Shown here in pieces: positions 53,622 through 63,367 of a stretch of DNA of 64,000 nt. The position numbers and the translations under genes are program-made. The notes beneath the pieces are model-generated. The model worked only from the letters and a program-made list of their open reading frames with translations. It had not been told where the DNA came from and made no database searches. The stretch is from Pseudoxanthomonas indica (GTDB lineage: Bacteria; Pseudomonadota; Gammaproteobacteria; Xanthomonadales; Xanthomonadaceae), in contig NZ_FUZV01000001.1 of NCBI RefSeq assembly GCF_900167565.1, positions 1,775,001 through 1,839,000 on the forward strand. The letters run 5' to 3'. Numbering within the stretch: the stretch's first letter is position 1; the number at the start of each line of letters is the position of its first letter.

Positions 53622-55682
53622 TCAGCGGCACTCGAAATCCTGCGCCCCCAGCGGCTTGCAGCCATCGCCCCATTGGCCGCTCTGCCGCCAGTAATCCACC
53701 ACGCCGGCCTGCAGCAGCAGCTGCTTGAACTGCGGATGCGCGCGCAGACCCGAGTACGGCGAGTTCCAGAAGGCCACGTACGGGAACTGCGCCATCGCAC
53801 CTTGCTTGAATCCGGGCTGGGCTTCCAGTTCCCGGCGCAGCGCCGCCACCGCCAGGTCGGCATCCCCCAGCGCATCGGCCACATTGGTCATGACATAGGC
53901 ATCGGGGCCACCGCGGGTCGCCTTGTCAGCGAGCGCGTTGCGCACCAGCGCAAGCATGGCCGTGCGGTTCTCCAGCACGGCGCCCAGGTCGTGGAAAAAG
54001 GGCGTGTCAAATTCGCTGTCCTTGCCGCGCAGGCGACGATACAGCTCACGCAGCGCCTGCGGCGGAGCCGTGCGCTTGCCCGCCAGCTGGCGAATAAAGG
54101 CCACATAGTCCGGATCCTGTTGGCTGCCATCCAGTCCGCGTCCACGCTGATACTCGGCTTCCGCGTCCTGAAACCGGCGCGCGGCGGTGTAGTCGAACTG
54201 GAGATCGCGGGAAAGGAACAGCGCCATCGGTTCGATGGCGCGCACTTGTTCGACCAGTTGGATGGTCTCATCCAGCCGGCCCATCGCGTAGATCATGTAG
54301 GCGTAGTCCCACACCCGCTCCTTGTCGAGCGGACCCGATTCCATGATCTGCCTGGCCAGCGCGATCGCTTCGGCGCGCTTGCCTTCGCGCCACAGCGCGT
54401 TGGAACGATCACGCCGGGCCACCCAGCTGTCCGGCGCGGTACGGGCGATGTCAGCGCGTACCTGACGTGCCTCGTCGCGCAGGGGATCGCCCTGCGTATC
54501 ATCCAACTCCTGCGCCATTGCGTTCAAGGAAACGGCCAGCGCGTCCGCACACAGCACGCAGTGCGGATCGATGGCGACCATTTCGCGCGCCAGTTGCAGC
54601 CGTTCGCGATCCTGGTCGAAGTCGAACTGCCCGCGCATGGCGATGTTGCGCCAGCGCAGGTAGCGCTCGTAGGCCTGTACATTGGTGGTACCGCCTTGCT
54701 CGCGATTGAACTTCGCCACATCCAGGGTGACGCTCAGCGCCTGCGCCACCTCGCGCGAGATGCTCTCCTGCACCGCGAAGACGTCACGCTCTCGACGTGC
54801 ATACACCTGCGACCAAAGCTGGCTGCCATCATCGGCGCGCAGCAGCTGCGCGCTTACACGCAGCTGGTCGCCGTCCTTGCGCACGCTGCCGGCGAGCAGA
54901 TAGTCCACGCCGAGTTTCTGGCCAATCGTGGGCACGTCTTCGTGCTTGTCCTCGAACGAAAAGCTGGACGCGCGCCCCACTACCCGCAACGCCGGCGATT
55001 GCGCCAGCTGATTGAGGATTTCCTCGGCCAGGCCATCGGCCAGATAGTCCTGGTCGCGGGTCTGCGATAGATCATCGAAGGGCAGCACCGCCAGCGACGG
55101 CCGCGTACCGACTGCGGACGCTGAGTCAGTCGATGCCGATTTGGAGACACCGCTGCGATCACGCAAAAGCCAGGCGCTGCCGCTGGACACCAGCACGACC
55201 GCGATGGCCACCGCCGCCAGTCGCGGGCGACGCCGCGGTCTGTTGGCGCTTGCATCCGGTTGCGCTGAGTGGGCGGCAGGCCCGGCTGGGCCAGGCGGCG
55301 GCACGGGGACTGCTGCCGGCGCCGCGGATTCCGTCTGCGTGACATCTGCACCGGCGTGCGCCGAAGCCGGCAAGTCGAACCGGTATCCGACGCCGTACAC
55401 CGTATGCAGCAGGCGCGGGTGTTGCGCGTCTTCGCCCAGCGCCTGCCGGAGCAGGCTCATGATGCGGTTCAACACGCCCTGGGTGACATGCCGATGGCCC
55501 CAGACCTCGTCCAGGATCTCCTCGCGGGTGAAGGCGCGGCCCGGCGTTGCCGCCAGCAGCGCCAGCACGGCGAAAGCCTTGGGTTCCAGCGCCTGCTCGC
55601 GGCCCGCGCGTGACAGGCGCCGACCGGCAAAGTCGATGACCACGTCGTCGATTGCCAGGCGGCTTGGAACAGGCTGCGGCAT
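53622..55682 (-). CDS. CadC-like membrane-bound transcriptional regulator with TolB-N/TPR-type periplasmic part
   Basis: One-component regulator of 686 residues. An OmpR/PhoB-type winged helix occupies residues 8-103 (LEPKAFAVLALLAATPGRAFTREEIL, LLHTVYGVGYRF). After a Pro/Ala linker a membrane helix (about 155-173) leads to a periplasmic domain like the TolB-N/FlgO family (about 190-310: LAVLPFDDLSQTRDQDYLADGLAEEI) and then TPR-like helices to the C-terminus. GGAGAAACC just before the ATG at 55682 fixes the start. Target and signal are unknown; the neighbours (rho, DUF2306 gene) give no clear lead. It could regulate the divergent DUF2306 gene. Confidence 0.88.
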   Translation of the reverse strand: MPQPVPSRLAIDDVVIDFAGRRLSRAGREQALEPKAFAVLALLAATPGRAFTREEILDEVWGHRHVTQGVLNRIMSLLRQALGEDAQHPRLLHTVYGVGYRFDLPASAHAGADVTQTESAAPAAVPVPPPGPAGPAAHSAQPDASANRPRRRPRLAAVAIAVVLVSSGSAWLLRDRSGVSKSASTDSASAVGTRPSLAVLPFDDLSQTRDQDYLADGLAEEILNQLAQSPALRVVGRASSFSFEDKHEDVPTIGQKLGVDYLLAGSVRKDGDQLRVSAQLLRADDGSQLWSQVYARRERDVFAVQESISREVAQALSVTLDVAKFNREQGGTTNVQAYERYLRWRNIAMRGQFDFDQDRERLQLAREMVAIDPHCVLCADALAVSLNAMAQELDDTQGDPLRDEARQVRADIARTAPDSWVARRDRSNALWREGKRAEAIALARQIMESGPLDKERVWDYAYMIYAMGRLDETIQLVEQVRAIEPMALFLSRDLQFDYTAARRFQDAEAEYQRGRGLDGSQQDPDYVAFIRQLAGKRTAPPQALRELYRRLRGKDSEFDTPFFHDLGAVLENRTAMLALVRNALADKATRGGPDAYVMTNVADALGDADLAVAALRRELEAQPGFKQGAMAQFPYVAFWNSPYSGLRAHPQFKQLLLQAGVVDYWRQSGQWGDGCKPLGAQDFECR

Positions 55683-55846
55683 AGGTTTCTCCAGCGGGGT
55701 CGCCCCGCCGGCGCAAGTATAGGTGCGCACCCGGCCACCCCGGCCCAAGCTTCCCCAAGCAGTTCCTGCGATTCGCCTCAAGACGTTGGCCGGTGCAAAC
55801 GCCAGACTGCCGGCACCAGCATTGATGCGATGGCGGAGTCTGTGAG

Positions 55847-56725
55847 ATGAGCGAAGTTAAGCCACCCGGCGAACTGACCCTGGGCCCGATCACGACACCG
55901 GCGGTGGCGCTCGAAGATCGCCTGCTGCACTGGCTCGCGCGTGCCTTCGCCATCGCCGCGCTGGTGGGGCTGACGCTGTTCGGTACCTATATCGTCCTGC
56001 GCGCCAGCGGCGCCACCGTCAGGAATTTCGGCCAGTGGCGCGCGCTGATTGCGGGCCTGCCCCTGACGACGGCCAGGGACTGGATCGCCAACCTCGGCAT
56101 CGGCATGCACTTTGTGATGGGCGCCATCCTGGTGCTGGCCTGGCCGATTCTGTTGTCGTCACGCATCCGCGCGCGCCATCGCACCGTGCATCGCTGGACC
56201 GGGCGCCTCTACGTGAGCGCTGCGTTGCTGGCGGGGATTGGCGGCCTGTCTTTCATCCTGACCCACGGCGCTTACAACCAGGCCTCATCGATCGCTTTTG
56301 GCGCATGGGGGTGGGTGATGATGTCGTGCGCCGCCATGGCCTGGCTGCATGCGCGCGCCAGGCGCTTTGATCGCCATCGCGCCTGGGCCATCCGGCTGTT
56401 TGCGATGGTGCTGGGCTCGTGGCTGTTCGATATCGAATTCCGCGCCTGGAACGATCTCACCGGTGGGCTGGGCGTAGGCAAGGACACGGCCAGCGGCTTG
56501 TTCGACTATGCCCTGCTGTACCTGTTCTTCGTGCCCAACTTGCTGGTGGCGGAATTCTTCATCCGTAACCTGCACAGGCGCCTTGCGCTGCCGGGCCGCT
56601 GGCGCTGGCCGGTGCTGGCGGGTCTGGCGATGACCTGCCTGATCTTCGTCTACGCGATCATCGCCACCACCGCCACACTCAGCGGCAAGTACGGCAAGCA
56701 CCTGCTGCCACTGGTGATTGGCTGA
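55847..56725 (+). CDS. DUF2306 multipass membrane protein
   Basis: A 292-residue inner-membrane protein with about seven helices. The conserved patterns HRTVHRWTGRLYV and RFDRHRAWAIRLFAMVLG carry several His and Arg at helix ends, as in cytochrome-b561-like or ferric-reductase-like proteins, so heme binding is possible but unproven. It is divergent from the CadC-like regulator (164 bases between starts) and converges on the TonB-C-like gene. Confidence 0.8.
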   Translation: MSEVKPPGELTLGPITTPAVALEDRLLHWLARAFAIAALVGLTLFGTYIVLRASGATVRNFGQWRALIAGLPLTTARDWIANLGIGMHFVMGAILVLAWPILLSSRIRARHRTVHRWTGRLYVSAALLAGIGGLSFILTHGAYNQASSIAFGAWGWVMMSCAAMAWLHARARRFDRHRAWAIRLFAMVLGSWLFDIEFRAWNDLTGGLGVGKDTASGLFDYALLYLFFVPNLLVAEFFIRNLHRRLALPGRWRWPVLAGLAMTCLIFVYAIIATTATLSGKYGKHLLPLVIG

Positions 56726-56744
56726 CCGCCGCTGCGTGTGCGGC

Positions 56745-57638
56745 TCAGATTGACTGCAAGGGTGTCAGCAGGCGCAGGCCCTGTCCGACCGGGTAGATGC
56801 CGCCGGCGATCATGGCTTCGGCCGCGTCGTCGTTCTCCGCCCACGGCGGGCTCTGGCGCGGGCCGGGCACGTAGGCTTCCCATTCGCCATAGCCTGGTCG
56901 TTCATAGCCGGGATACTGGAACGACACCGGAATGCGCACCGCCCACGCACCGTCATCGGCCATCTCGCCGGTGGTGGGCACGTCGAAGGTCCAGTACTTG
57001 CTGGTGCGCAGCGCGGAATTGCCGAATTCCTTGCGCAGCATCTTCATGGTGCGATCGTCGCCGAGCACCTGCAGGTTGACCTGTTCCACCGCCGTATCGG
57101 TGACCGTGCCGTCGCTGCCGACCCGCACCACCAGATAGACGATGCCGCGACCACCCACCATGCCTGCACTCTGCGGGAACGCGGGCGGGGTGAGCTTGCG
57201 CGCGCGAACCGTGGTCGTGTCCTGGGAGTCGATCTTCTCCTGCGCCGCGAGCGCTTCCTTGCCGAAGTAGGCGCTGCGCAGGCCAATCGAGTAGTCACCG
57301 CTTTCGAGTCGATGCGCTGCCACGCGCAGGCTCATCCGGGAGCGCACATTGCGCGCCACGCCGTCGACAAGGATCGGCTCGAAGCGCCACTGGGTCTTGG
57401 CCTGGTCAACCAGCTGCAGCACGCCGGGTGGCAGCTTCTCGCGTTGATCCACTTGCAGTTCGCTGACGCTGCCATCGGCGGCGATCACCAGTTCTCCGGT
57501 GACCAGCATGCTCATCTCCACGAGCTTGCGTTGGCTGCTGGCATTGCCGGCCCATGCGGCCAGGCTGGCGAGCAATACCGCCATGCCCAAGACCCACGGC
57601 AGGATGCGACGAACCTGCGATTGCGATGACATCACCAT
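56745..57638 (-). CDS. Secreted TonB C-terminal-domain-like protein
   Basis: An envelope protein of about 297 residues. An N-terminal anchor or signal (ILPWVLGMAVLLASLAAWA) is followed by a beta-rich region and then a segment like the TonB C-terminal domain (about 150-235: LTPPAFPQSAGMVGGRGIVYLVVRVGSDGTVTDTAVEQ). A Pro-rich periplasm-spanning linker, normal for true TonB, is missing, and ExbB/ExbD genes are not adjacent, so energy transduction is doubtful. The ATG at 57638 has GGAG eight bases before it. Divergent from the antiporter gene. Confidence 0.75.
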   Translation of the reverse strand: MVMSSQSQVRRILPWVLGMAVLLASLAAWAGNASSQRKLVEMSMLVTGELVIAADGSVSELQVDQREKLPPGVLQLVDQAKTQWRFEPILVDGVARNVRSRMSLRVAAHRLESGDYSIGLRSAYFGKEALAAQEKIDSQDTTTVRARKLTPPAFPQSAGMVGGRGIVYLVVRVGSDGTVTDTAVEQVNLQVLGDDRTMKMLRKEFGNSALRTSKYWTFDVPTTGEMADDGAWAVRIPVSFQYPGYERPGYGEWEAYVPGPRQSPPWAENDDAAEAMIAGGIYPVGQGLRLLTPLQSI

Positions 57639-57747
57639 CACTCTTGCTCCTTGCCGAGGGTGCGGCACGGCACCGGCCGCAGATTACCACTGGCCGGTGA
57701 CCACGAGCGCGGCCGGATACGCCTATGGTCTGGGGTGACCCGTCACT

Positions 57748-57774
57748 TGCCGGCCAACGGCAAGCCGCATAATG
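57748..57774 (+). promoter_or_regulatory. Candidate promoter and hairpin before the KefB-like gene
   Basis: TTGCCG (57748-57753) and CATAAT (57769-57774) are 15 bases apart, a short spacer. TTGCCG also pairs with CGGCAA (57759-57764), so a small dyad overlaps the promoter. GAGGTG precedes the ATG at 57792. Confidence 0.4.
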
Positions 57775-57791
57775 ACCACCGAGGTGAATCA

Positions 57792-59606
57792 ATGCACGGT
57801 AGTGGTCTGGTCCTGACGCTGGTCTTCCTGCTGGCCGCGGTCATCGCGGTGCCAGTGTTCAAACGCCTTGGCATCGGCGCGGTACTGGCCTATCTGGTGA
57901 CCGGCGTGGTGCTGGGACCGGATGGCCTGGCGATGGTGCGCGATACCGATCGCATCCTGGATGCGGCCGAGATCGGCGTGGTGATGATGTTGTTCGTCAT
58001 CGGCCTGGAGTTGTCGCCCTCGCGCCTGCGGGTGATGCGCAAGCCGGTGTTCGGCGCCGGAGGCCTGCAGGTGCTGCTGACCGGCGCGGCGCTGGGCGGT
58101 GTGGCGTTGCTGGCCGAACATCATTGGAAGACCGCGCTGGTGATTGGCCTGGGCCTGGCGTTGTCGTCAACTGCCGTCAGCCTGCAGCTGTTGTCCGAGC
58201 GCAAGGAGCTGACCAGCGAGCATGGCCGGCTGGGCTTTGCGATCCTGCTGTTCCAGGATCTGGTCGCCATTCCGCTGCTGGCCGCGATCCCGCTGCTGGG
58301 TGGCGCCAAGAACGAGACGCTGACCTGGACGATGGTGTTCCAGGCCGTCGGCGCGATGGCGATCGTCATTCTCGGCGGTCGCTTGATCCTGCGGCACCTG
58401 TTCCGGGTGGTGGCGCGTACGCGCATGCCGGAAGTCTTCACCGCCAGCGCCTTGCTGGTGGTGCTGGGCACCGCCTGGTTCATGCAGTTGGCCGGCTTGA
58501 GCGCGGGCCTGGGCGCGTTCCTGGCCGGCGTGCTGCTCTCGGATTCGGAATTCCGCCACGAACTTGAATCGCAGATCGAGCCCTTCAAGGGCTTGTTGCT
58601 GGGCCTGTTCTTCATCGCGGTCGGCATGGCCATCGATCTGGATCGGGTGGTGGCCGAGCCGGAGATCATCAGCCTGGGCGTGTTGGCGCTGCTGGTGATC
58701 AAGTTTGGCGTGCTGTTCCTGCTGGGCCTGTGGCCTGGCCGCATCGGTGTGCGCGGCGCGCTGCTGCTGGGGGGCTCGCTGTGGCTGGGCGGCGAGTTCG
58801 CCTTCGTGGTGTTCAGCGAAGCGGCGCGGGTCAACCTGCTCGATCCGCAGATGCGTGATCGCCTGGTGGCGATGGTCGGCGTGTCGATGGCGTTGACGCC
58901 CCTCATCATGATGGGCCTGAGCAGGCTGCTGTCGAACATCCAGCCGACACCGCATGACCCGCGCGTCTTCGACGACATTCCGGAACTGCAGCCGCAGGTA
59001 CTGATTGCGGGCATGGGCCGCTTTGGCCAGATCGTCGCGCGCCTGCTGACGTCGCAGCGCATTCCCTTCGTGGCGCTGGAACACAGCCCCGAGACCGTGG
59101 ATACGCTGCGCCGCTTTGGCAGTGCGCGCATTTACTACGGTGATCCCACCCGCCCGGATCTGCTGCGCTCGGCCGGCGCCCAGCATGTGCGGGTGTTCGT
59201 GGTGGCGATGGATGACCCGGACACCAACATCAAGGCGGTGCGGCTGATCCGGCGCATGTATCCGAAGGCCAAGGTGCTGGCGCGCGCACGCAATCGCCAG
59301 CATGCCTGGCGCTTGATGGATCTGAGCGCCGAGGCGTTCCGCGAGACGCTTGGCAGCAGCCTGGAGATGGCGGAGGAGACGCTGGTGGCCCTGGGTCGCT
59401 CGCCCGATGCGGCCAGGCAGCAGACGCAACGTTTCCGCGAACACGATGAAAAGCTGCTGCGCGCGCAGTATCTGGTTTACGACGATGACGCGGCGGTGAT
59501 CAAGACGGCGCGCGATGCAGTCGGCGATCTGGAGAAGCTGTTCGAGGCCGATGTCAGCGAGGCAGCGGAGCCGCTGCCGGAACCACCTCCCGCACCTACT
59601 GTGTGA
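57792..59606 (+). CDS. KefB/KefC-type monovalent cation:proton antiporter
   Basis: CPA2 antiporter of 604 residues with about 12 membrane helices (residues 5-385) followed by an RCK/TrkA-N domain (about 395-515) with the nucleotide loop IAGMGRFGQIVARLL. Typical transport motifs are VIGLELSPSRL, GLALSSTAVSLQLL, LFQDLVAIPLLA and GLGAFLAGVLLSDSEF. In E. coli such proteins release potassium in response to glutathione adducts to protect against electrophiles. No KefF/KefG-like quinone reductase gene is adjacent, so its control may differ. The ATG at 57792 follows GAGGTG. Confidence 0.9.
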   Translation: MHGSGLVLTLVFLLAAVIAVPVFKRLGIGAVLAYLVTGVVLGPDGLAMVRDTDRILDAAEIGVVMMLFVIGLELSPSRLRVMRKPVFGAGGLQVLLTGAALGGVALLAEHHWKTALVIGLGLALSSTAVSLQLLSERKELTSEHGRLGFAILLFQDLVAIPLLAAIPLLGGAKNETLTWTMVFQAVGAMAIVILGGRLILRHLFRVVARTRMPEVFTASALLVVLGTAWFMQLAGLSAGLGAFLAGVLLSDSEFRHELESQIEPFKGLLLGLFFIAVGMAIDLDRVVAEPEIISLGVLALLVIKFGVLFLLGLWPGRIGVRGALLLGGSLWLGGEFAFVVFSEAARVNLLDPQMRDRLVAMVGVSMALTPLIMMGLSRLLSNIQPTPHDPRVFDDIPELQPQVLIAGMGRFGQIVARLLTSQRIPFVALEHSPETVDTLRRFGSARIYYGDPTRPDLLRSAGAQHVRVFVVAMDDPDTNIKAVRLIRRMYPKAKVLARARNRQHAWRLMDLSAEAFRETLGSSLEMAEETLVALGRSPDAARQQTQRFREHDEKLLRAQYLVYDDDAAVIKTARDAVGDLEKLFEADVSEAAEPLPEPPPAPTV

Positions 59607-59608
59607 GT

Positions 59609-59632
59609 GGCCGTCGCCCATGGGCGACGGCC
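59609..59632. terminator. Perfect 24-base palindrome at a convergent junction
   Basis: Self-complementary block with arms GGCCGTCGCC and GGCGACGGCC around CATG, filling the 33-base gap between the antiporter stop and the ankyrin-gene stop. No T-run on either side, but location and stem strength suggest a bidirectional transcription stop. Confidence 0.5.
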
Positions 59633-59639
59633 GGCATCA

Positions 59640-62600
59640 TCAGCTGTTGCGCGGCTCGCGCAGGAAGCGCGCCATCGATGCGCCGGGTGCGATGGGGGTG
59701 AACTCGCCGGCCACGTCGACGAAGCCGCGCATCACCGCCACTTCGCGCGGTGTGCGATTGAGGCCATCGCGCAGTTCCGGATCGGCTCCCGCGCGAATCA
59801 GCCGCTGGACCACGCGCAACAAGCCATGCAAGGCCGCCAGATGCAGCGGACCAAAGCCGCGCGGATCCTGTTGCTCCAGTGAGACGTCTTCGTCCAGCAG
59901 CCGCTCCACACCCGCCAGCACCGCGTCTTCATCGCACGCGGTTCCCGGCTCGGCGCGTGCGCCCAGCAACAGCAGCAAGGGCGTGACCGATCCGGCCGCC
60001 ACGTGATCGGCTTCGGCGCCGGACAGCAGCAAGGTGTCGAACAAGGCGACCAGGCGTGGCTTGTCGCGCGCGGTGAAGCCGTACAGGGCGGCGCAATGCA
60101 GCGGTGTCAGGCCTTGCGCGTCGCCGGCATGCACATTGGCCCCTGCGGTCAGCAGCCTGGCCACGATGTCGGGCAGGCCCAAGGCGGCCGCCAGCATCAA
60201 TACCGTCACCCCGCCGGGCAGGCGGTGTTCCAGTTGCGCACCGGCCTGCAGCAGCAGGTTGACGATCTCCGCCTGGCGCATGCTCACCGCCGCCGACAGT
60301 GGCGTGGCGCCGGTATTGGCCGCGTGTTGCGGGTCTGCGCCGCGCGCAATCAACAGTTCGGCCGCGCTGCGGTGGCCACCGCCCGCGGCACGCAGCAGCG
60401 CGGTGCAGCCTTGTGCATCCGGCGCATCCACGGCGAAGCCGAGATCGAGCAGGCGTCGCACCGCATCCACGTCGCCGGTCATCGCGGCGGCCGGCAAATC
60501 CGCGGCACGCAACGCTCGCCGCGGCAGCGTCCAACCGCGCCAGTCCAGCCAGTCCGCCAGATCGCGGCGACCACTGGCCAGCGCCACGCCCAACGGGGTT
60601 TGCCCGTCCGCGGCGCGCGATTCCGGGCTGGCGCCCTTGAGGATGAGTTGTTTCAGCGCGGCTTCGCGGCCCAGCGCCGCGGCCAGGTGCAACGCCGTCA
60701 TGCCGTGGCTGTCGCGGGCTTCGCGGTTGACGCCCAGGTCGAGCAGGCGCTCCAGCAGGCGCGGCCAACCCAGGCGCACGGCCAGGGCGAGCGGCGGATC
60801 GCCCAGCTCCGAATTGGCGAACGGGTCCGCACCGCGCTCAATCAGTTCGCAGGCGAACAGCTCCAAGCCGCGCGAGGCCTGGTCACCGCGCGCGCACGCT
60901 TCCAGGAAGCGCGCCAGGCCACCGGCACCGGCAGGCGACACCGCATGGCGCAGCAGCACGTGCAAGGTCGGCAAGGCATCGGCGCCGCGCGACAGCAGCG
61001 CGAACATGGGCGTATCGCCGGTAGGATCCAGCACTTCGGCATCGGCGCCACGCAGCAGCAGCCACGCCACGCGCTGCGGCGACAGCGCGACCTGCGCGTC
61101 GTGCAGCAGGCTGCCCAGTTCGGTGCGCGACAGCAGGCGCAGCAGCGGCAGCAGCTCTTCTTCCGGTCGGCCCGCCTGCAGGCCTTCGCGCAGCAAGGCG
61201 ATGGGCGCGCGGTCCGGCACCGCTTCTTCCTCGCCGCGGGCGACGGCCGCCGGCAAGGCGTAGTTCGGATCCAGCGCCGAGACGATGGCCCAACGCCCGG
61301 CTTCGGCCGCCAGATCCACCGCGCGCTTGCCATCGACGTCGCGCCGATCCGCTTCGACGCCCAGCTCCAGCAGGCGACGAATCAACGCCGGCGAGACCGT
61401 ATCGCCGGCGCAGGCCAACAGGATGGCGTTGCGCTGGGCGTTGTCGACGCCGGCAATGTCGGCGCCGGCATCGGCCAGCCGATCCAGCACGCCGATGCGT
61501 CCACCGCGCGCCGCGTCGAGCCAAGGCGTCCGGCCTTCGGCGTCATGCGCCTGCACATCGGCGCCCGCCGCCAACAGCGCGGAGGCGATTTCGGTATGCC
61601 CGGCCAAGGCCGCCTGGTGCAGGGCGCTACGGCGCTGGCTGTCGCGGGTATCGATCTTGGCGCGATGCTTGAGCAGCAACTGCACGCCGGCAGGATCGTC
61701 TTCTTCGGTTGCCGCCGCTGCCAGCAGGGCCGGTTGACCGCCGGCCGGATCAGGTTTGGCGCCGCGCTCGAGCAGGAACTTTGCCAGGCGCCAGTTGCCA
61801 GCCATGCAGGCCACGCCGAGCGGCGTCAGGCCGTCCTGGTTGATCGCATCAATCTCGGCGGCGGCATCGCGCAGCAGCGCGACCACGCCGGGATCGGAAC
61901 TGCGCGCGGCATGGTGCAGCGGGGTATTGCCTTCGTTGTCGGCCACGCGCGGATCCGCACCGTTGGCCAGCAACGTGGTGACCGCGTCGGGGCGACCGTG
62001 CCAGCTGTCGCGAGTGGCCGCGAGCAACGGCGTCATCCCGGCTTGCGCCTGGTTGATGTCCACGCCATGGGCGATCAACGTGCGCAGCAGGCGCAGGTCG
62101 GGCAGCACCGCCGCCAGGACGGCCAGGCTGCGCTGATCGCGCCAGCCGGCGGCAGGCATGGCATGCGCATCCGCGCCGGCTTCGATGAGTTCCAGCGCGC
62201 GTTCGACACGGCCACCGCGTGCGGCGTCGAACAGCGCCAGGTCCAGATCCGTTTCCGACAGCGGCATCTGGCTGTCGTCTTCGATGCTGGCGGCGGCGCT
62301 GTGCTCCATCTCCACCACCGGCAGACCGCGTGCCGGGGTGATGCGCTGGACGCCCGCATGCAGCAGCGGCAGCGCAATGGCATATACCAGCGTGACGATG
62401 GTGCGCGATTGCCCGCTCCACGCATCGGGCCAAGCCAGCGACAGCGCGCCGGCGATCGCCAGCGCGACCAGCGCGGCCACGCCCAAACCACGCCAGGCCT
62501 GGATGTCGCGCTCGGCCAGCGCGCGCCAATGCCAGCCCACGCTGCCAGGCTCACGCTCCAGGCCTTGCCAGAGCGGCCAGGTGCGCCACAACAGAATCAG

Positions 62601-62933
62601 CAGCACGCCCACGGCGGCGCTCAAGCCCAGCGCCGCCGGCAGGCTGCCGCTGTCGCGCAGGGCGGCGATGGGCCAGGCCACCAGCAGGCCACTGCCGAGC
62701 ATGCCCACGCCCCATGCCAGCAACAACGCCGGCAGCGATTCGCGCCAGTCGCGGCGGCTGGGCAGTGGCCGGCTGCCGCTCTGCCACGAGCAGGCCAGCG
62801 CCCAGGCCGGTTGCGCCAGCCACGCACCCAGCGCGGCCAGCACACCACCGGCCAGGCCCAGCAGCGACAACAACAGGCCGGCAACAGCAGCGATGGCGAT
62901 CAGGTGACGGCGTTGCAACGCGGACTCAGGCAT
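59640..62933 (-). CDS. Giant membrane-anchored ankyrin-repeat protein
   Basis: A 1097-residue protein. The first ~210 residues form about five membrane helices ([59 protein letters not shown] and two more). From about residue 230 to the end there is an almost unbroken array of roughly 20 ankyrin repeats (repeated TPLHHAA/TALHLAA and GADP units), which by helix count should face the cytoplasm or periplasm depending on the odd helix number. It has no enzymatic domain. Start at the ATG 62933 overlaps the ycgL stop by eight bases; a GTG at 62948 is also possible. It is likely a protein-binding scaffold; the partner is unknown. Confidence 0.88.
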   Translation of the reverse strand: MPESALQRRHLIAIAAVAGLLLSLLGLAGGVLAALGAWLAQPAWALACSWQSGSRPLPSRRDWRESLPALLLAWGVGMLGSGLLVAWPIAALRDSGSLPAALGLSAAVGVLLILLWRTWPLWQGLEREPGSVGWHWRALAERDIQAWRGLGVAALVALAIAGALSLAWPDAWSGQSRTIVTLVYAIALPLLHAGVQRITPARGLPVVEMEHSAAASIEDDSQMPLSETDLDLALFDAARGGRVERALELIEAGADAHAMPAAGWRDQRSLAVLAAVLPDLRLLRTLIAHGVDINQAQAGMTPLLAATRDSWHGRPDAVTTLLANGADPRVADNEGNTPLHHAARSSDPGVVALLRDAAAEIDAINQDGLTPLGVACMAGNWRLAKFLLERGAKPDPAGGQPALLAAAATEEDDPAGVQLLLKHRAKIDTRDSQRRSALHQAALAGHTEIASALLAAGADVQAHDAEGRTPWLDAARGGRIGVLDRLADAGADIAGVDNAQRNAILLACAGDTVSPALIRRLLELGVEADRRDVDGKRAVDLAAEAGRWAIVSALDPNYALPAAVARGEEEAVPDRAPIALLREGLQAGRPEEELLPLLRLLSRTELGSLLHDAQVALSPQRVAWLLLRGADAEVLDPTGDTPMFALLSRGADALPTLHVLLRHAVSPAGAGGLARFLEACARGDQASRGLELFACELIERGADPFANSELGDPPLALAVRLGWPRLLERLLDLGVNREARDSHGMTALHLAAALGREAALKQLILKGASPESRAADGQTPLGVALASGRRDLADWLDWRGWTLPRRALRAADLPAAAMTGDVDAVRRLLDLGFAVDAPDAQGCTALLRAAGGGHRSAAELLIARGADPQHAANTGATPLSAAVSMRQAEIVNLLLQAGAQLEHRLPGGVTVLMLAAALGLPDIVARLLTAGANVHAGDAQGLTPLHCAALYGFTARDKPRLVALFDTLLLSGAEADHVAAGSVTPLLLLLGARAEPGTACDEDAVLAGVERLLDEDVSLEQQDPRGFGPLHLAALHGLLRVVQRLIRAGADPELRDGLNRTPREVAVMRGFVDVAGEFTPIAPGASMARFLREPRNS

Positions 62934-63183
62934 CGGCGCGTTCGTCACCGGTCAGTGGCGGCGGGAACTGCACATGGAAGCCGCGCTCGGCCAGGTTGGC
63001 CCGCACCACCTGCACGTTCTCGCGGGCGAGCCTGCGTTCCGGGGTCAGCGCCACGTCCAGGACGAAGGTGAGCTCACCGAGTTGGGTGCGCAAAGGTTCG
63101 GGCAGGCGGGCGAAGTCGTCGCGCGCCGCCAGGTAGACGAAGGTGTCGTCCTTGCGCTGGCTTTTGTAGATGAAGGCGTGCAT
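62926..63183 (-). CDS. ycgL: YcgL-family protein
   Basis: An 85-residue protein of the YcgL (UPF0745) family: [24 protein letters not shown], then [29 protein letters not shown]. The family is small, soluble and alpha/beta, with no assigned biochemical role. The ATG at 63183 begins the conserved domain. Its end overlaps the start of the ankyrin gene, so the two are translationally coupled. Confidence 0.9.
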   Translation of the reverse strand: MHAFIYKSQRKDDTFVYLAARDDFARLPEPLRTQLGELTFVLDVALTPERRLARENVQVVRANLAERGFHVQFPPPLTGDERADA

Positions 63184-63367
63184 CCGCGTCGGCTTGAATT
63201 TTTCCCAGGATGTCGAGGTGTGATTGTGTCGGAAACAGCGGGGCCGGGAAACCTCAAGCACGCAGAATCCCCGCGCATTCAGGCGATTGGGCATGACCAT
63301 CGACCGGCGGAGCGCAAGCGGGGGGCTGCTACTCTTGCCCGTTCACGCCGCTCTAACGGAACGCCGA

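Noticed and set aside
56745..57638. True TonB energy transducer
   Set aside because: It lacks a long Pro-rich linker and adjacent exbB/exbD; only the C-terminal domain resembles TonB.
60003..63071. Very long open frame (about 1000 codons) antisense to the ankyrin gene
   Set aside because: The opposite strand has clear ankyrin repeats and membrane helices. The antisense product is a Gln/Arg/His-rich string with no domain; such frames are usual in GC-rich DNA.
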